From: Halostella salina | GTDB lineage: Archaea > Halobacteriota > Halobacteria > Halobacteriales > Natronoarchaeaceae | Direction: 5' to 3' | Assembly: GCF_003675855.1 (NCBI RefSeq) | Contig: NZ_RCIH01000004.1 | Location: 186,001 to 250,000, forward strand | Length of the DNA stretch: 64,000 nt | In this document: positions 52,130 to 60,064 of the stretch, in pieces | Numbering within the stretch: position 1 is the first letter of the stretch | Layout of the letters: the number at the start of each line of letters is the position of its first letter | The notes under the pieces: generated by a model | Databases searched by the model: none | What the model was told of the DNA's origin: nothing | Seen by the model: the letters and a program-made list of their open reading frames with translations, nothing else | Made by a program: the position numbers and the translations under genes

Positions 52130-53206
52130 ATGAAGGCAGTCGCAGTACGGAAAGGCGAGACCAACCCGACGATCGTCGAGAAGCCCCGTCCCGACCCGGA
52201 CGCGGGCGAGGCGCTGGTACGCACGCTCCGCGTCGGCGTCGACGGGACCGACCACGAGGTGCTAAGCGGCGCACACGGCGGGTTTCCGGACGGCGAGGAC
52301 CACCTCGTGCTCGGCCACGAGGCCGTCGGCGTCGTCGCGGACCCGAACGGGACCGACCTGACGGAGGGGGAGGTCGTCGTCCCGACGGTCCGGCGCGCGC
52401 CCGACGGCGGCAACGAGTACTTCGAGCGCGGCGAACCCGACATGGCCCCGGAGGGGGAGTACCACGAGCGCGGCATCGTCGGTGCCCACGGGTTCATGGC
52501 GGAGTACTTCACCAGCCCGGCGGAGTCTCTCGTCTCCATCCCGCCGGAGCTGGCCGATCTGGGGTTTCTCGTCGAACCGGTCAGCATCACCGAGAAGGCA
52601 CTGGAACACGCCTACGCCGCCCGGTCGGCGTTCGACTGGCAGCCCGAGTCGGCCATGGTGCTCGGCAACGGGAGCCTCGGCCTGCTCACGCTCGCGATGT
52701 TCGAACACACCGAGGGGTTCGACCGCACCTACTGCCTCGGCCGGCGCGACCGTCCCGACCCGACCATCGACATCATCGAGGACCTCGGGGCGACGTACGT
52801 CGACTCCCGGCGGACGCCGGTGGACGAGGTGGCTGACGCTCACGAGGGGATGGATCTGGTGTACGAGGCGACCGGCTACGCGAAACACGCCTACCAGACG
52901 ATCGATGCGCTCGCGCCGAACGGCGTCGGGGCGCTGCTCGGCGTCCCCGAGTCGTGGGAGTTCGAAATCGACGGCGGCAAGCTCCACAACGAGTTCGTCC
53001 TCCACAACAAGGCGCTGGTCGGCAGCGTCAACTCCCACGTCGGCCACTTCGAGTCGGCCGTCGAGACGCTCGCCGCCCTGCCGGACCCGTTCCTCGACGA
53101 CCTCGTCACCGGCGTCTACGGGCTGGACGACCTCGACCGCGCGTTTGACGACGACGACACGACTATAAAAACCGCGGTCGAACTGGCCGCATATGAAAAA
53201 CGTTGA
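52130..53206 (+). CDS. gdh: Glucose 1-dehydrogenase (medium-chain, zinc-dependent)
   Basis: 358 residues from ATG 52130 (MKAVAVRKGETNPTIVEKP). Catalytic-domain motifs GVDGTDHEVLSG and LGHEAVGVV, nucleotide-binding GNGSLGLLTLAMF, and the C-terminal HNEFVLHNKALVGSVNSHVGHFESA of haloarchaeal/thermoacidophile glucose dehydrogenases. Length agrees with the Haloferax mediterranei enzyme. Oxidises glucose to gluconolactone with NAD(P)+, the first step of the semi-phosphorylative Entner-Doudoroff route. Overlaps gfcR by 14 bases. Confidence 0.95.
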   Translation: MKAVAVRKGETNPTIVEKPRPDPDAGEALVRTLRVGVDGTDHEVLSGAHGGFPDGEDHLVLGHEAVGVVADPNGTDLTEGEVVVPTVRRAPDGGNEYFERGEPDMAPEGEYHERGIVGAHGFMAEYFTSPAESLVSIPPELADLGFLVEPVSITEKALEHAYAARSAFDWQPESAMVLGNGSLGLLTLAMFEHTEGFDRTYCLGRRDRPDPTIDIIEDLGATYVDSRRTPVDEVADAHEGMDLVYEATGYAKHAYQTIDALAPNGVGALLGVPESWEFEIDGGKLHNEFVLHNKALVGSVNSHVGHFESAVETLAALPDPFLDDLVTGVYGLDDLDRAFDDDDTTIKTAVELAAYEKR

Positions 53207-53840
53207 CGACCTGATGGAGTCGGCCGCCGAACTGGCCGACCGGGGTCTCTCGAAGGGCGAGATCGCCGACGAACTGAACGTCTCCCGCGAGACGGCGAGC
53301 TGGCTGGTCGAGCGCAGCGGCACGACCGCGACGGCCAAACCCACGTCGTCCGACGCCGATTCCGGCGGCCCCCACGACATCCACGTCGACTGGAGCGCCG
53401 TCGGCCGCGACAGCGCCCGTCTCGGCGCGGTCGGCTCCGCGATGGCCGATCTGCTCATCAAGGAGGGGGAGGAGGTCGACCTCACCATCGGCATCGAGAA
53501 GGCCGGCGCGCCGCTGGCGACGACCGTCGCGCGCGAACTCGACACCGACCTCGGGACGTACGCCCCCCGAAAGCATCAGTGGGAGGAAGGCGACATCGAG
53601 GACCTGGGCGGCACGTTCTCCCGCAACTTCGCCCAGATCCGCGACCGCGAGTGCTACGTCGTTGACGACACCATCACCAGCGGCACCACGATGACGGAGA
53701 CGGTCGAGGCGATCCGCGACCAGGGCGGTGAGCCGGTCGCCTGTGTCGTGCTCGCCGACAAGCAGGGCGTCGAGGAGATAGACGGCGTCCCCGTCTACTC
53801 GCTGCTGCAGGTCATCCGCGTCGGCTCCGAGGAGCAGTGA
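53193..53840 (+). CDS. gfcR: Transcriptional regulator GfcR (PRTase-like)
   Basis: 215 residues. N-terminal helix-turn-helix (LMESAAELADRGLSKGEIADELNVSRETASWLVE) fused to a phosphoribosyltransferase-like domain with the PRPP loop YVVDDTITSGTTMTE. Long called PyrE-like, GfcR is described in Haloferax as a regulator of glucose and fructose catabolism, and there too it follows glucose dehydrogenase. It overlaps gdh by 14 bases, so enzyme and regulator are made together. Confidence 0.93.
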   Translation: MKNVDDLMESAAELADRGLSKGEIADELNVSRETASWLVERSGTTATAKPTSSDADSGGPHDIHVDWSAVGRDSARLGAVGSAMADLLIKEGEEVDLTIGIEKAGAPLATTVARELDTDLGTYAPRKHQWEEGDIEDLGGTFSRNFAQIRDRECYVVDDTITSGTTMTETVEAIRDQGGEPVACVVLADKQGVEEIDGVPVYSLLQVIRVGSEEQ

Positions 53841-54015
53841 GGCCGCCTGCTGACCGCCGCAGTCTGTGTCACTAATTCCCACGCTGTCCGGCGGAAAATC
53901 CACGTTCCGACGGCTGCGATCGAGAATAAAATAGCAGTCCATATAAGCGGCGGTGCCGTAGTTAGGGGTAAGCGATTGGCCGTCGCGGTACCTCGACAGC
54001 AGATCATCATCAGAT

Positions 54016-54588
54016 ATGTCAAACCAAGTTTATCGCCTTCACTCGACGCTCGAACTGCCACTCGAAACAGTCCACGACTTCTTCGAGGACGCGGACCTTC
54101 CGGACGCGATCGAGGATATCGACATCACGCGACGCAACAACACCCTGATCCTGAAAGCCGTCGCCGAGGACAAGAGCATCAGCAAGTACACCCCGACGGC
54201 CCAGCTGAAAGCCAGCGTCACCGAGAACCGCGTGTACGAGGAGGACCCCGAGGAGCGTCGCGCCGCCGGCCCGCAGTGGGGCGAGGAGGAGGAAGAGGAG
54301 ATCGAGTCCGAACTCGTCGAGTACGCGGCGTTCAAGGGCGACCGCGAGACCGTGCTCCAGAACTCCACGCTCCAGTACGAGATGTTCCTCGTCCTCTGTG
54401 ACATCGCCCGGCAAGCCGAGAAGGGGACGCTGACGGCCATCACCGAGCGCGACGACGACCTGCACGCGACCCGGATCGTCGACGGCGACGACCGCCCCGC
54501 CTCCATCGAGGTCGTCGAGGGGCCGGGGGAGAACGGCAACGGCGAGAGCGGCGTCAACTGGCGCGACAACAAGTTCATCAGCGACTGA
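54016..54588 (+). CDS. Conserved acidic haloarchaeal protein of unknown function
   Basis: 190 residues beginning MSNQVYRLHSTLELPLETVHDFFEDADLPDAIEDIDITRRNN. An N-terminal alpha/beta part (about 1-65) is followed by an Asp/Glu-rich linker (DPEERRAAGPQWGEEEEEEIESEL), a helical segment (QYEMFLVLCDIARQAEKGTLTAITERDDDL) and a polar tail. Well conserved in haloarchaea as far as I recall (possibly DUF7110, unverified); no enzyme motif seen. A TATA-like CATATAAG at about 53940 suggests a leader of roughly 50 bases. Confidence 0.75.
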   Translation: MSNQVYRLHSTLELPLETVHDFFEDADLPDAIEDIDITRRNNTLILKAVAEDKSISKYTPTAQLKASVTENRVYEEDPEERRAAGPQWGEEEEEEIESELVEYAAFKGDRETVLQNSTLQYEMFLVLCDIARQAEKGTLTAITERDDDLHATRIVDGDDRPASIEVVEGPGENGNGESGVNWRDNKFISD

Positions 54589-54675
54589 CGAGCGATCCGC
54601 GAACCGCGTCGTTCGGCATCGTGTGACACGCTACCTCGCGATCTGCCGTCGGAGTCCACTAGACTTTTACCGCTG

Positions 54676-54693
54676 GTAATTATATCTAATTAC
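54676..54693. promoter_or_regulatory. Palindromic operator upstream of the PAPS-reductase-like gene
   Basis: GTAATTA - TATC - TAATTAC, a perfect 7-bp inverted repeat ending three bases before ATG 54697. The TATA-like TTTTACC (54664-54670) is about 30 bases from the ATG, so the palindrome overlies the transcription start. Its AT-rich sequence stands out strongly in this genome. Confidence 0.65.
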
Positions 54694-54696
54694 ACG

Positions 54697-55668
54697 ATGT
54701 CCGCAGACTTCCCCGACTACCTAGACGTCGACTACGACGAGGGCGAGGGCGAGACCCCCGCCGACTACCCGTCGATCAACCACAAGATCGAGAAGGCCAT
54801 CGAGGTCACGAAGGAGGGCCTCGAACAGTACGAGAACCCCGTCGTGATGTGGACGGGCGGCAAGGACTCGACCCTGACGCTGTACTTCGTCAAGGAGGTC
54901 GCCGACCGCTTCGACCTGGAGGTGCCGCCGGTCGTGTTCATCGACCACTACCAGCACTTCGACGAGCTCATCGACTTCGTCGAGCACTGGGCCGACGAGT
55001 GGGACCTGGAGGTCATCTGGGCCCGCAACGAGGACGTCGGCGAGTACGTCGACGAGCACGGCCTCGAACCGGGCGACGACATCCCGATCGACGAGCTGTC
55101 CGAGCACAACCAGCACCACGTCCGGAACATTCTGGAGTACGAGGAAGCGGAGTTCCCGTTCCTGCTCGACACGTACGTCGGCAACCACCTGCTGAAGACC
55201 GTCGCGCTCAACGACGCCATCGAGGAGCACGACGTCGACGGCATCATCTCCGGCATCCGCTGGGACGAGCAGGAGTCCCGCGCCGACGAGACGTTCTTCT
55301 CGCCGCGCCACGACCCCGACATCTACCCGCCCCACGACCGCATCCAGACCATCCTCCAGTTCGACGAGGCCGCCGTCTGGGACGCGTTCTGGAACTTCGT
55401 GGTCCCCGACACCGTGGAGGGCTACCCCGACGAGGGCTACGTCCCCGAGACCGACGACGACCTGCCCGAGGACATCGAGCAGGAGGACATCCCGGTCTCC
55501 CCGAAGTACTTCGCCGGCTTCCGCTCGCTCGGTAGCGAGGTCTCCACCGACAAGGCCGCCGAGGAGCCCGCCTGGCAGCAGGACCTGGACAACACGACCG
55601 AGCGCGCGGGCCGCGCCCAGGACAAGGAGGACCTGATGGAGCGCCTGCGCGACCTCGGTTACATGTAA
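54697..55668 (+). CDS. PAPS reductase / ATP sulfurylase-like PP-loop protein
   Basis: 323 residues. ATP-pyrophosphatase P-loop WTGGKDSTLTLYFVKEV (about 52-68), FIDHYQHFDELIDFVE, and IISGIRWDEQESRADETFFSPRHD, followed by DRIQTILQFDEAAVWDAF and an acidic tail. These belong to the family of PAPS/APS reductases and sulfate adenylyltransferase subunit CysD. The catalytic ECGLH Cys of true reductases is absent, so a sulfonucleotide reductase is unlikely; an adenylating or sulfur-transfer role is more plausible. Monocistronic, under a palindromic operator, and directly followed by a dispersed repeat. Confidence 0.85.
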   Translation: MSADFPDYLDVDYDEGEGETPADYPSINHKIEKAIEVTKEGLEQYENPVVMWTGGKDSTLTLYFVKEVADRFDLEVPPVVFIDHYQHFDELIDFVEHWADEWDLEVIWARNEDVGEYVDEHGLEPGDDIPIDELSEHNQHHVRNILEYEEAEFPFLLDTYVGNHLLKTVALNDAIEEHDVDGIISGIRWDEQESRADETFFSPRHDPDIYPPHDRIQTILQFDEAAVWDAFWNFVVPDTVEGYPDEGYVPETDDDLPEDIEQEDIPVSPKYFAGFRSLGSEVSTDKAAEEPAWQQDLDNTTERAGRAQDKEDLMERLRDLGYM

Positions 55669-55867
55669 GACGAACTTTTTCCGTCTCGGGTGCGCCGCAG
55701 GCGCACCACTCGACGCAAAAACTTCGATGAAAAACCCCGGACGCTCCCTGCGGTCGCGTCCGGCGAACCGCGCTCGCTTCGCTCGCGCGGATGCTTTTCT
55801 CCGACGGCCTGCCCTTCCCCGAACGCTCGCCTGCGGCGCGTGAGAGCGCCGCACGCTCGCGCCGGCC
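55669..55867 (+). repeat. Gene-end dispersed repeat, copy 2 (after the PAPS-reductase-like stop codon)
   Basis: Starts at the base after the stop codon with GACGAACTTTTTCC, then a GGTGCGCC-GCA-GGCGCACC hairpin, GCAAAAACTTCGATGAAAAA, variable hairpins including CGCTCGCTTCGCTCGCG, and a closing 61-base block ending CTCGCGCCGGCC. The block order and orientation relative to the preceding gene are the same as in 26951-27184. Central hairpins differ in sequence and length between copies, while the first ~15 bases, the A-rich block and the last 61 bases are conserved. Confidence 0.75.
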
Positions 55868-56044
55868 GTAGAGGGTGTGGTGCCGCTCCCATCCATCGGT
55901 TCGGGAACCGATCCGGTGACCACATTGGTAACCACATCGGTTGCAACCAAAACGGTCGCGACAGAACAGTTGCATCGAAACGGCCGGACTACTCGGACGG
56001 TGAATCGAGAAGCGTGATCCGGGGGAGGAGCCGGTGGACGCCGG
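55868..56044. other. Remaining convergent intergenic region
   Basis: Lies between repeat copy 2 and the end of the small membrane protein gene. It holds small palindromes: ATCGGTTC-GG-GAACCGAT near 55895-55912, and a degenerate tandem ACCACATTGGTA / ACCACATCGGTT. No ORF here has coding character. Function unknown. Confidence 0.4.
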
Positions 56045-56236
56045 TCAGTGCGTCGCCCGGTACCGGCCGTGGGCGACGCCGATGGCGACGCAGATCAGTC
56101 CGAAGACGACCATCGATGGTGCCACCATCGTCAGCACCGTGTTGGTGGTCATCATCGGCGCGACGAGCAGGCCGCCGACGCCGGCGACGATCAGTGCGAC
56201 GAACGCGACTGCGGTCTTGAGGGGATCGAGTTCCAT
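56045..56236 (-). CDS. Small two-helix haloarchaeal membrane protein
   Basis: 63 residues, with two hydrophobic segments (TAVAFVALIVAGVGGLLVAPMM and LTMVAPSMVVFGLICVAIGVAHG) and a short basic tail GRYRATH. I believe it belongs to a haloarchaeal family of unknown function (possibly DUF7333). Separated from the HTH/ABC operon upstream by 52 bases. Confidence 0.72.
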   Translation of the reverse strand: MELDPLKTAVAFVALIVAGVGGLLVAPMMTTNTVLTMVAPSMVVFGLICVAIGVAHGRYRATH

Positions 56237-56288
56237 ACGCTCGGCGGTTAGGACCCGCGACCCGTAATGGTTCCGAGAGCGGCCGGGA

Positions 56289-56573
56289 TCAGTCGATGTC
56301 GTCGATGAGCGTTTCGAGGGCGGCGACGTGTTCCTCGAACTTCTCCTCGCCGAGGTCGGTGAGCGCGTACGTCGTCTGCGGGGTGCGGTCGACGAAGGCC
56401 TTCTCGACGGAGACAGCGCCGGCGTCCTCCATCGTCCCGAGGTGGCTGGAGAGGTTCCCCTCGGTGAGGTCGAGTTCCTCCCGCAGCTCCGGGAACGTCG
56501 CCTCCCCGTGCCGGTAGAGGTAGGCGAAGATCTGGAGCCGCGTCTGCTGGTGGACGAGCTTGTCGAAGTCCAT
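56289..56573 (-). CDS. Winged-helix transcriptional regulator (ArsR/MarR-like)
   Basis: 94 residues from ATG 56573 (MDFDKLVHQQTRLQIFAYLYR). One winged helix: FPELREELDLTEGNLSSHLGTMEDAGAVSVEKAFVDRTPQTTYALTDLG, with recognition helix TEGNLSSHLGTME, and a short helical dimerisation tail. Last gene of the operon permease-ATPase-membrane protein-regulator, 2 bases after the membrane protein stop. Likely autoregulates the operon, perhaps via the palindrome at 59140-59152. Confidence 0.88.
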   Translation of the reverse strand: MDFDKLVHQQTRLQIFAYLYRHGEATFPELREELDLTEGNLSSHLGTMEDAGAVSVEKAFVDRTPQTTYALTDLGEEKFEEHVAALETLIDDID

Positions 56574-56575
56574 CG

Positions 56576-57199
56576 TCAGGTGCGTGCGAGGACGGCGTAG
56601 CTTGCGAGCGCGTAGGCGAGGTACACCCCGCCGAAGGCGGCGTAATGCCACGTCAGGAGCGCCTCGACGAACGGCATCAGGGTGCCGAGCGCGACCAGCA
56701 ACGCGCCGCCCACGTAGAACGCGTAGCGGTCCCGGGCGCGGATCCGGTATGCCTTCAGCGTGTTCCCGACGACGAGATACGCCGCCCCGATCAGGACGAC
56801 GATGGTCGCGAGCGTCGTGGCGCTCGCGGCGGCCCGTGGGAGGTCGGCGGCCGAGCGCTGGATGGCGATGATCGGGAACGCGACGACGTACAGGACCGCG
56901 ATCTGGAGGTACGGGTTGGGGGCGTCGTCGCGCCGCCACCCGTCTCCGGTCTCGCCCACGACCCGGTTGGCGACGGCACCGCCGCCGCCCAGCAGCCCGA
57001 CCCAGATGCCGGCGTGGTACCAGCCCGACAGCTCCGCGAGGAACACGTACTGGCTGAGGCCGGCGGCGACGGCGACGAGGCCGCCGAAGACGAGCCAGAG
57101 GACCGCCGCGCCCTCGTAGCGCTCCTCGAGCCCCATCGCCTCTTTGATGGTCTCGATGTCCTCGCGCAGGTCCGCCGGATCGACGTTCTCGCGTGACAT
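56576..57199 (-). CDS. Membrane protein of the HTH/ABC operon
   Basis: 207 residues from ATG 57199 (MSRENVDPADLREDIETIKEAMGLEERYEG). A helical hydrophilic start, then five or six hydrophobic segments (AAVLWLVFGGLVAVAAGLSQYVFLAEL, HAGIWVGLLGGGGAV, LQIAVLYVVAFPIIAI, TTLATIVVLIGAAYLVVG, YAFYVGGALLVALGTLMPFVEALL, AAFGGVYLAYALASYAVLA). It sits between an ABC-type exporter and a winged-helix regulator, an order seen repeatedly in haloarchaea. Might sense or modulate the transporter; no defined family recognised. Confidence 0.8.
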   Translation of the reverse strand: MSRENVDPADLREDIETIKEAMGLEERYEGAAVLWLVFGGLVAVAAGLSQYVFLAELSGWYHAGIWVGLLGGGGAVANRVVGETGDGWRRDDAPNPYLQIAVLYVVAFPIIAIQRSAADLPRAAASATTLATIVVLIGAAYLVVGNTLKAYRIRARDRYAFYVGGALLVALGTLMPFVEALLTWHYAAFGGVYLAYALASYAVLART

Positions 57200-57293
57200 G
57201 TGTGGTGGGGTGGTGGGTTGGCGACGTTTCGCCGGGGTGGGGTAAGTCGGTTGTGCTTGTCGAAGCGCCAGCGGGGAGTTCGGGCGGCCTGCG

Positions 57294-58217
57294 TCAGGGG
57301 AGGGCGGGCGCGTCAGCGGGGCGGGTCGCGTCGAGGTGGACGTGGTAGTTGAACAGGTCGGTGAACGTCGCGTCCGCGACGGAGACGCCGGCGGGACTGA
57401 CCGCCCGCTCGACGGCGTCGACCGACGCGTCCGGGCGGATGAATCCGCGGACGTCGCCGCCCTCCTCGAACACCTCGCCGTCGACGACGAACTCGGCGAG
57501 GGCGCTCGCGGCGGCGGTGCCACGAACCCGGACGACCGACGGGACGGCGTCGAGCAGCGCCTCGGGGGCGTCGACCGCGCCGATCCGACCGTCGCGGACG
57601 AACGCGACGCGGTCCGCGAGGTCCACGTCCGCGGGCCGGTGGCTGCTGAGGACGACCGTCGCGCCCGCCTCGCGGCGCTCGCGGACGAGGTCGTGGACGC
57701 GCTCGACCATCGACACGTCGACGCCGGCGGTCGGCTCGTCGAGCAGGTACACCGGCGCGTCGACCGCGAGGACGATGGCGAGTTCGAGCTTGCGGCGCAT
57801 GCCGCCGGAGTACGTCGCGACGCGGTCGTCGAGCGCGTCCGCGACGCCGAGCGCCTCGACGTAGCGCTCCCAGCGGTCGGTGAACCCGGGGTGGATCCGG
57901 CGGTAGAACGCGACGTTCTCGCGGCCGGTGAGCGACGGGACGGTCAGCGACTCCTGCCGGAGGAAGCTGGTGTACTCGCCGGGACAGTCCGAGCGCCGCC
58001 GACCGAACACCTCGATCTCGCCCTCGCTCGGCGTGATCGCCCCGGCGAGACACGACAGCAGGACGGTCTTCCCGACGCCGTTCGGGCCGAGCAGGGCGAG
58101 CGTCTCGTCCTCGCGGACCGTCAGGTCGACGCCGTCGAGGACGCCGCCGTCGCCGAACGACTTCCGGACCCCGCTGGCGCGAAGCGCCGTCGCGCCGTCC
58201 TCCGCGGGAGCGCTCAT
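57294..58217 (-). CDS. ABC transporter ATP-binding protein
   Basis: 307 residues. Walker A GPNGVGKTV near residue 44, Q-loop FLRQESLT, signature YSGGMRRKLELA near 136, Walker B VYLLDEPTAGVDV, switch His in SSHRPAD. C-terminal ~90 residues are an accessory domain ending NYHVHLDATRP. NatA/copper-exporter-like type. Overlaps the permease gene by 4 bases (ATGA). The HTH regulator and membrane protein follow in the same operon. Confidence 0.93.
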   Translation of the reverse strand: MSAPAEDGATALRASGVRKSFGDGGVLDGVDLTVREDETLALLGPNGVGKTVLLSCLAGAITPSEGEIEVFGRRRSDCPGEYTSFLRQESLTVPSLTGRENVAFYRRIHPGFTDRWERYVEALGVADALDDRVATYSGGMRRKLELAIVLAVDAPVYLLDEPTAGVDVSMVERVHDLVRERREAGATVVLSSHRPADVDLADRVAFVRDGRIGAVDAPEALLDAVPSVVRVRGTAAASALAEFVVDGEVFEEGGDVRGFIRPDASVDAVERAVSPAGVSVADATFTDLFNYHVHLDATRPADAPALP

Positions 58218-59110
58218 GCGACCACCCCGCGGTCGTAGACGGCGGCGCGAACGACGGCGACGCCGGTCAGCAGCGTGACTGCCCCGTAGACGGCGAGGAC
58301 CGCGAGCGCGGCCGGACCGCTCGGCATCGCGGGCGGTGCCAGTCCGGCCTGTGTCCAGTCCGCCACGTCGACGAGGTGATAGGTGATGACGCGTGCGGCG
58401 AGCGTGTTCGGCAGGAGGTTGAGCAGGGCCGGGTCGCCCGCGAAGGTCGCGACCTGCGTGCCGTTGTAGCCGGTGACGAAGTACGATATCACCGCGACGC
58501 TGACCGCGACGATGTTCGCGTAGTTCTCGTCCTGCACGAGGACGGCCACGACCACCGCGAGCGTCATCCAGGTCACGGCGAAGCCGGCGAACACGGCGAG
58601 GAGGACCGGGACCGACAGCGCCGACCGGAGCGTGAACGCCGCACCCGTGGCCACGCCGACGACCAGCACCGCACCCAGCGAGAGGAGCGCGAACAGGTAG
58701 CCCGCCAGCAGGCGGCCACAGAGGTCGGCGCTCGGCGACAGCGGGAGCGAGCGGAACTGGTCGTACCGCCCGGCGTCGATGTCCTCGACGAGGTGGGTCG
58801 CGAAGGCCGACAGGCAGACGACGACCGCGCCGAAGACGCCGTAGCTGATCGCCGTGACGGCCTTCGTGACGGCGACGACGCCGGGGTCGACGCCGCTCAG
58901 GTCGAGGAACAGTTCGACGGTCAGCAGGTAGAACGCGACCGGGAAGCCGACGGACCAGAACAGCACGATCCGGTTCCGGGCGAGCACGCGGAGGTACCGT
59001 TCGGTGAACGCCCGCATCTGCCGGAGCCAGCCGCCGGCGTCGGCCGCGGGCGAGGGCGCGGACGGCGACTGCGGTATCGAGGCGGTCGGGGTTTCGTTGG
59101 GCATCCTCAT
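58214..59110 (-). CDS. ABC-2 type transporter permease
   Basis: 298 residues from ATG 59110; a second in-frame ATG at 59104 is possible. TATA-like TATTAG is 25 bases from the first. A ~30-residue Pro/Ser/Ala-rich cytoplasmic tail, then six hydrophobic segments with an ABC-2 loop EDIDAGRYDQFRSLPLSPSADLCGRLLAGYLFALLSLG. Membrane subunit of the exporter; first gene of the four-gene operon. Confidence 0.88.
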   Translation of the reverse strand: MRMPNETPTASIPQSPSAPSPAADAGGWLRQMRAFTERYLRVLARNRIVLFWSVGFPVAFYLLTVELFLDLSGVDPGVVAVTKAVTAISYGVFGAVVVCLSAFATHLVEDIDAGRYDQFRSLPLSPSADLCGRLLAGYLFALLSLGAVLVVGVATGAAFTLRSALSVPVLLAVFAGFAVTWMTLAVVVAVLVQDENYANIVAVSVAVISYFVTGYNGTQVATFAGDPALLNLLPNTLAARVITYHLVDVADWTQAGLAPPAMPSGPAALAVLAVYGAVTLLTGVAVVRAAVYDRGVVA

Positions 59111-59139
59111 TTTGCAGATCGCTCTCTCCAGACTAATAC

Positions 59140-59152
59140 TTTGCGATGCAAA
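59140..59152. promoter_or_regulatory. Small palindrome at the ABC operon promoter
   Basis: TTTGC - GAT - GCAAA, immediately upstream of the TATA-like TATTAG of the minus-strand permease promoter, overlapping the BRE position. A half-site-like TTTTGC recurs at the ATG (59110-59115). Candidate site for the operon's own winged-helix regulator. Confidence 0.4.
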
Positions 59153-59244
59153 TTCAGGGAAAGATTTATGTTCTACAATTCGAGCTGCGCTGTGTTCGCA
59201 ACTGGTACGGGACAGAACCGAGCGAAAGCGCGAGTGTCAGACCG

Positions 59245-59982
59245 TCATTTCGGCCGGATCAGGTCGGCGAGCGTCACGACGCCGCCGAGCAGCCAGCCCA
59301 GCGGGACCGCGATGCCGAACCACATGCCGACGTAGCCGACGCCGGACAGCGAGTACTGCGAGCGCAGGTACTCGTTGATCCCGCCGACGTACAGCACGTT
59401 GTCGAGCAGCCAGATCGCGAGCGACTCGCTCTGGGGAAAGATCGTGTCCGCGAGGACCGGCGAGTACAGCGCCGCCACGACCGGCGGGAGGAAGATGGCG
59501 GTCATCCCGAAGGGGTAGCCGAGAAACACCGTCGTCTTCCGGCCGCCCACCCGCGAGAACACGACGGCAAGCACCGCCGAGACTGTGGCCACACCGCCGG
59601 CCGCCGCGACGGCGACGAAGCCGGTAAAGGAAAAGCGCAGTCGGGCGAACACGGTGAGCGCGCCCCACACCACGACCGACACCGCCACGACGCCGAGGAT
59701 CCCGATCCGCGTCGCTGTGCCGTCGGCCTTCCGCGCGTAGAACCGCGTCATGAACCCGACGAGCGCGAGCGGGTACAGCAGGGCGACGGCGAGCATCCCG
59801 AGCGCCCCCCAGAGCCGATAGCCGACCCACCCCGTCGTCGTGTTCGGCGTCCACTTGCCCAGCACCGAGTGGGCGGACCCGCGCTGGCGCGGGAACACGA
59901 TCTCCATCCAGGTTTCGTGTAGCCGCCGCAGGTCGACCGTTATCGCACGAAGGAGCCCCCCGCTTCCTGACCCGGTAGCCAT
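59245..59982 (-). CDS. Yip1-like multi-pass membrane protein
   Basis: 245 residues from ATG 59982 (MATGSGSGGLLRAITVDLRRLHETWMEIVFPRQRG); an AT-rich promoter-like element about 28 bases upstream supports this over ATG 60012. Five or six hydrophobic segments after ~65 residues, including WGALGMLAVALLYPLALVGF and ending GMWFGIAVPLGWLLGGVVTLADL. Resembles archaeal Yip1-type proteins of unknown function. Monocistronic. Confidence 0.75.
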   Translation of the reverse strand: MATGSGSGGLLRAITVDLRRLHETWMEIVFPRQRGSAHSVLGKWTPNTTTGWVGYRLWGALGMLAVALLYPLALVGFMTRFYARKADGTATRIGILGVVAVSVVVWGALTVFARLRFSFTGFVAVAAAGGVATVSAVLAVVFSRVGGRKTTVFLGYPFGMTAIFLPPVVAALYSPVLADTIFPQSESLAIWLLDNVLYVGGINEYLRSQYSLSGVGYVGMWFGIAVPLGWLLGGVVTLADLIRPK

Positions 59983-60064
59983 ATCCACGTAGACAGGATC
60001 TGCGGGTTTCAATTTTCCGGCCTGCTCGACCGTCCGAACGGCCGCCGTCCCGACCGTGGCGGCG

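Noticed and set aside
55669-55867. Insertion sequence or transposon
   Set aside because: No transposase, no visible target-site duplication and no clear terminal inverted repeats; kept as a dispersed repeat only.
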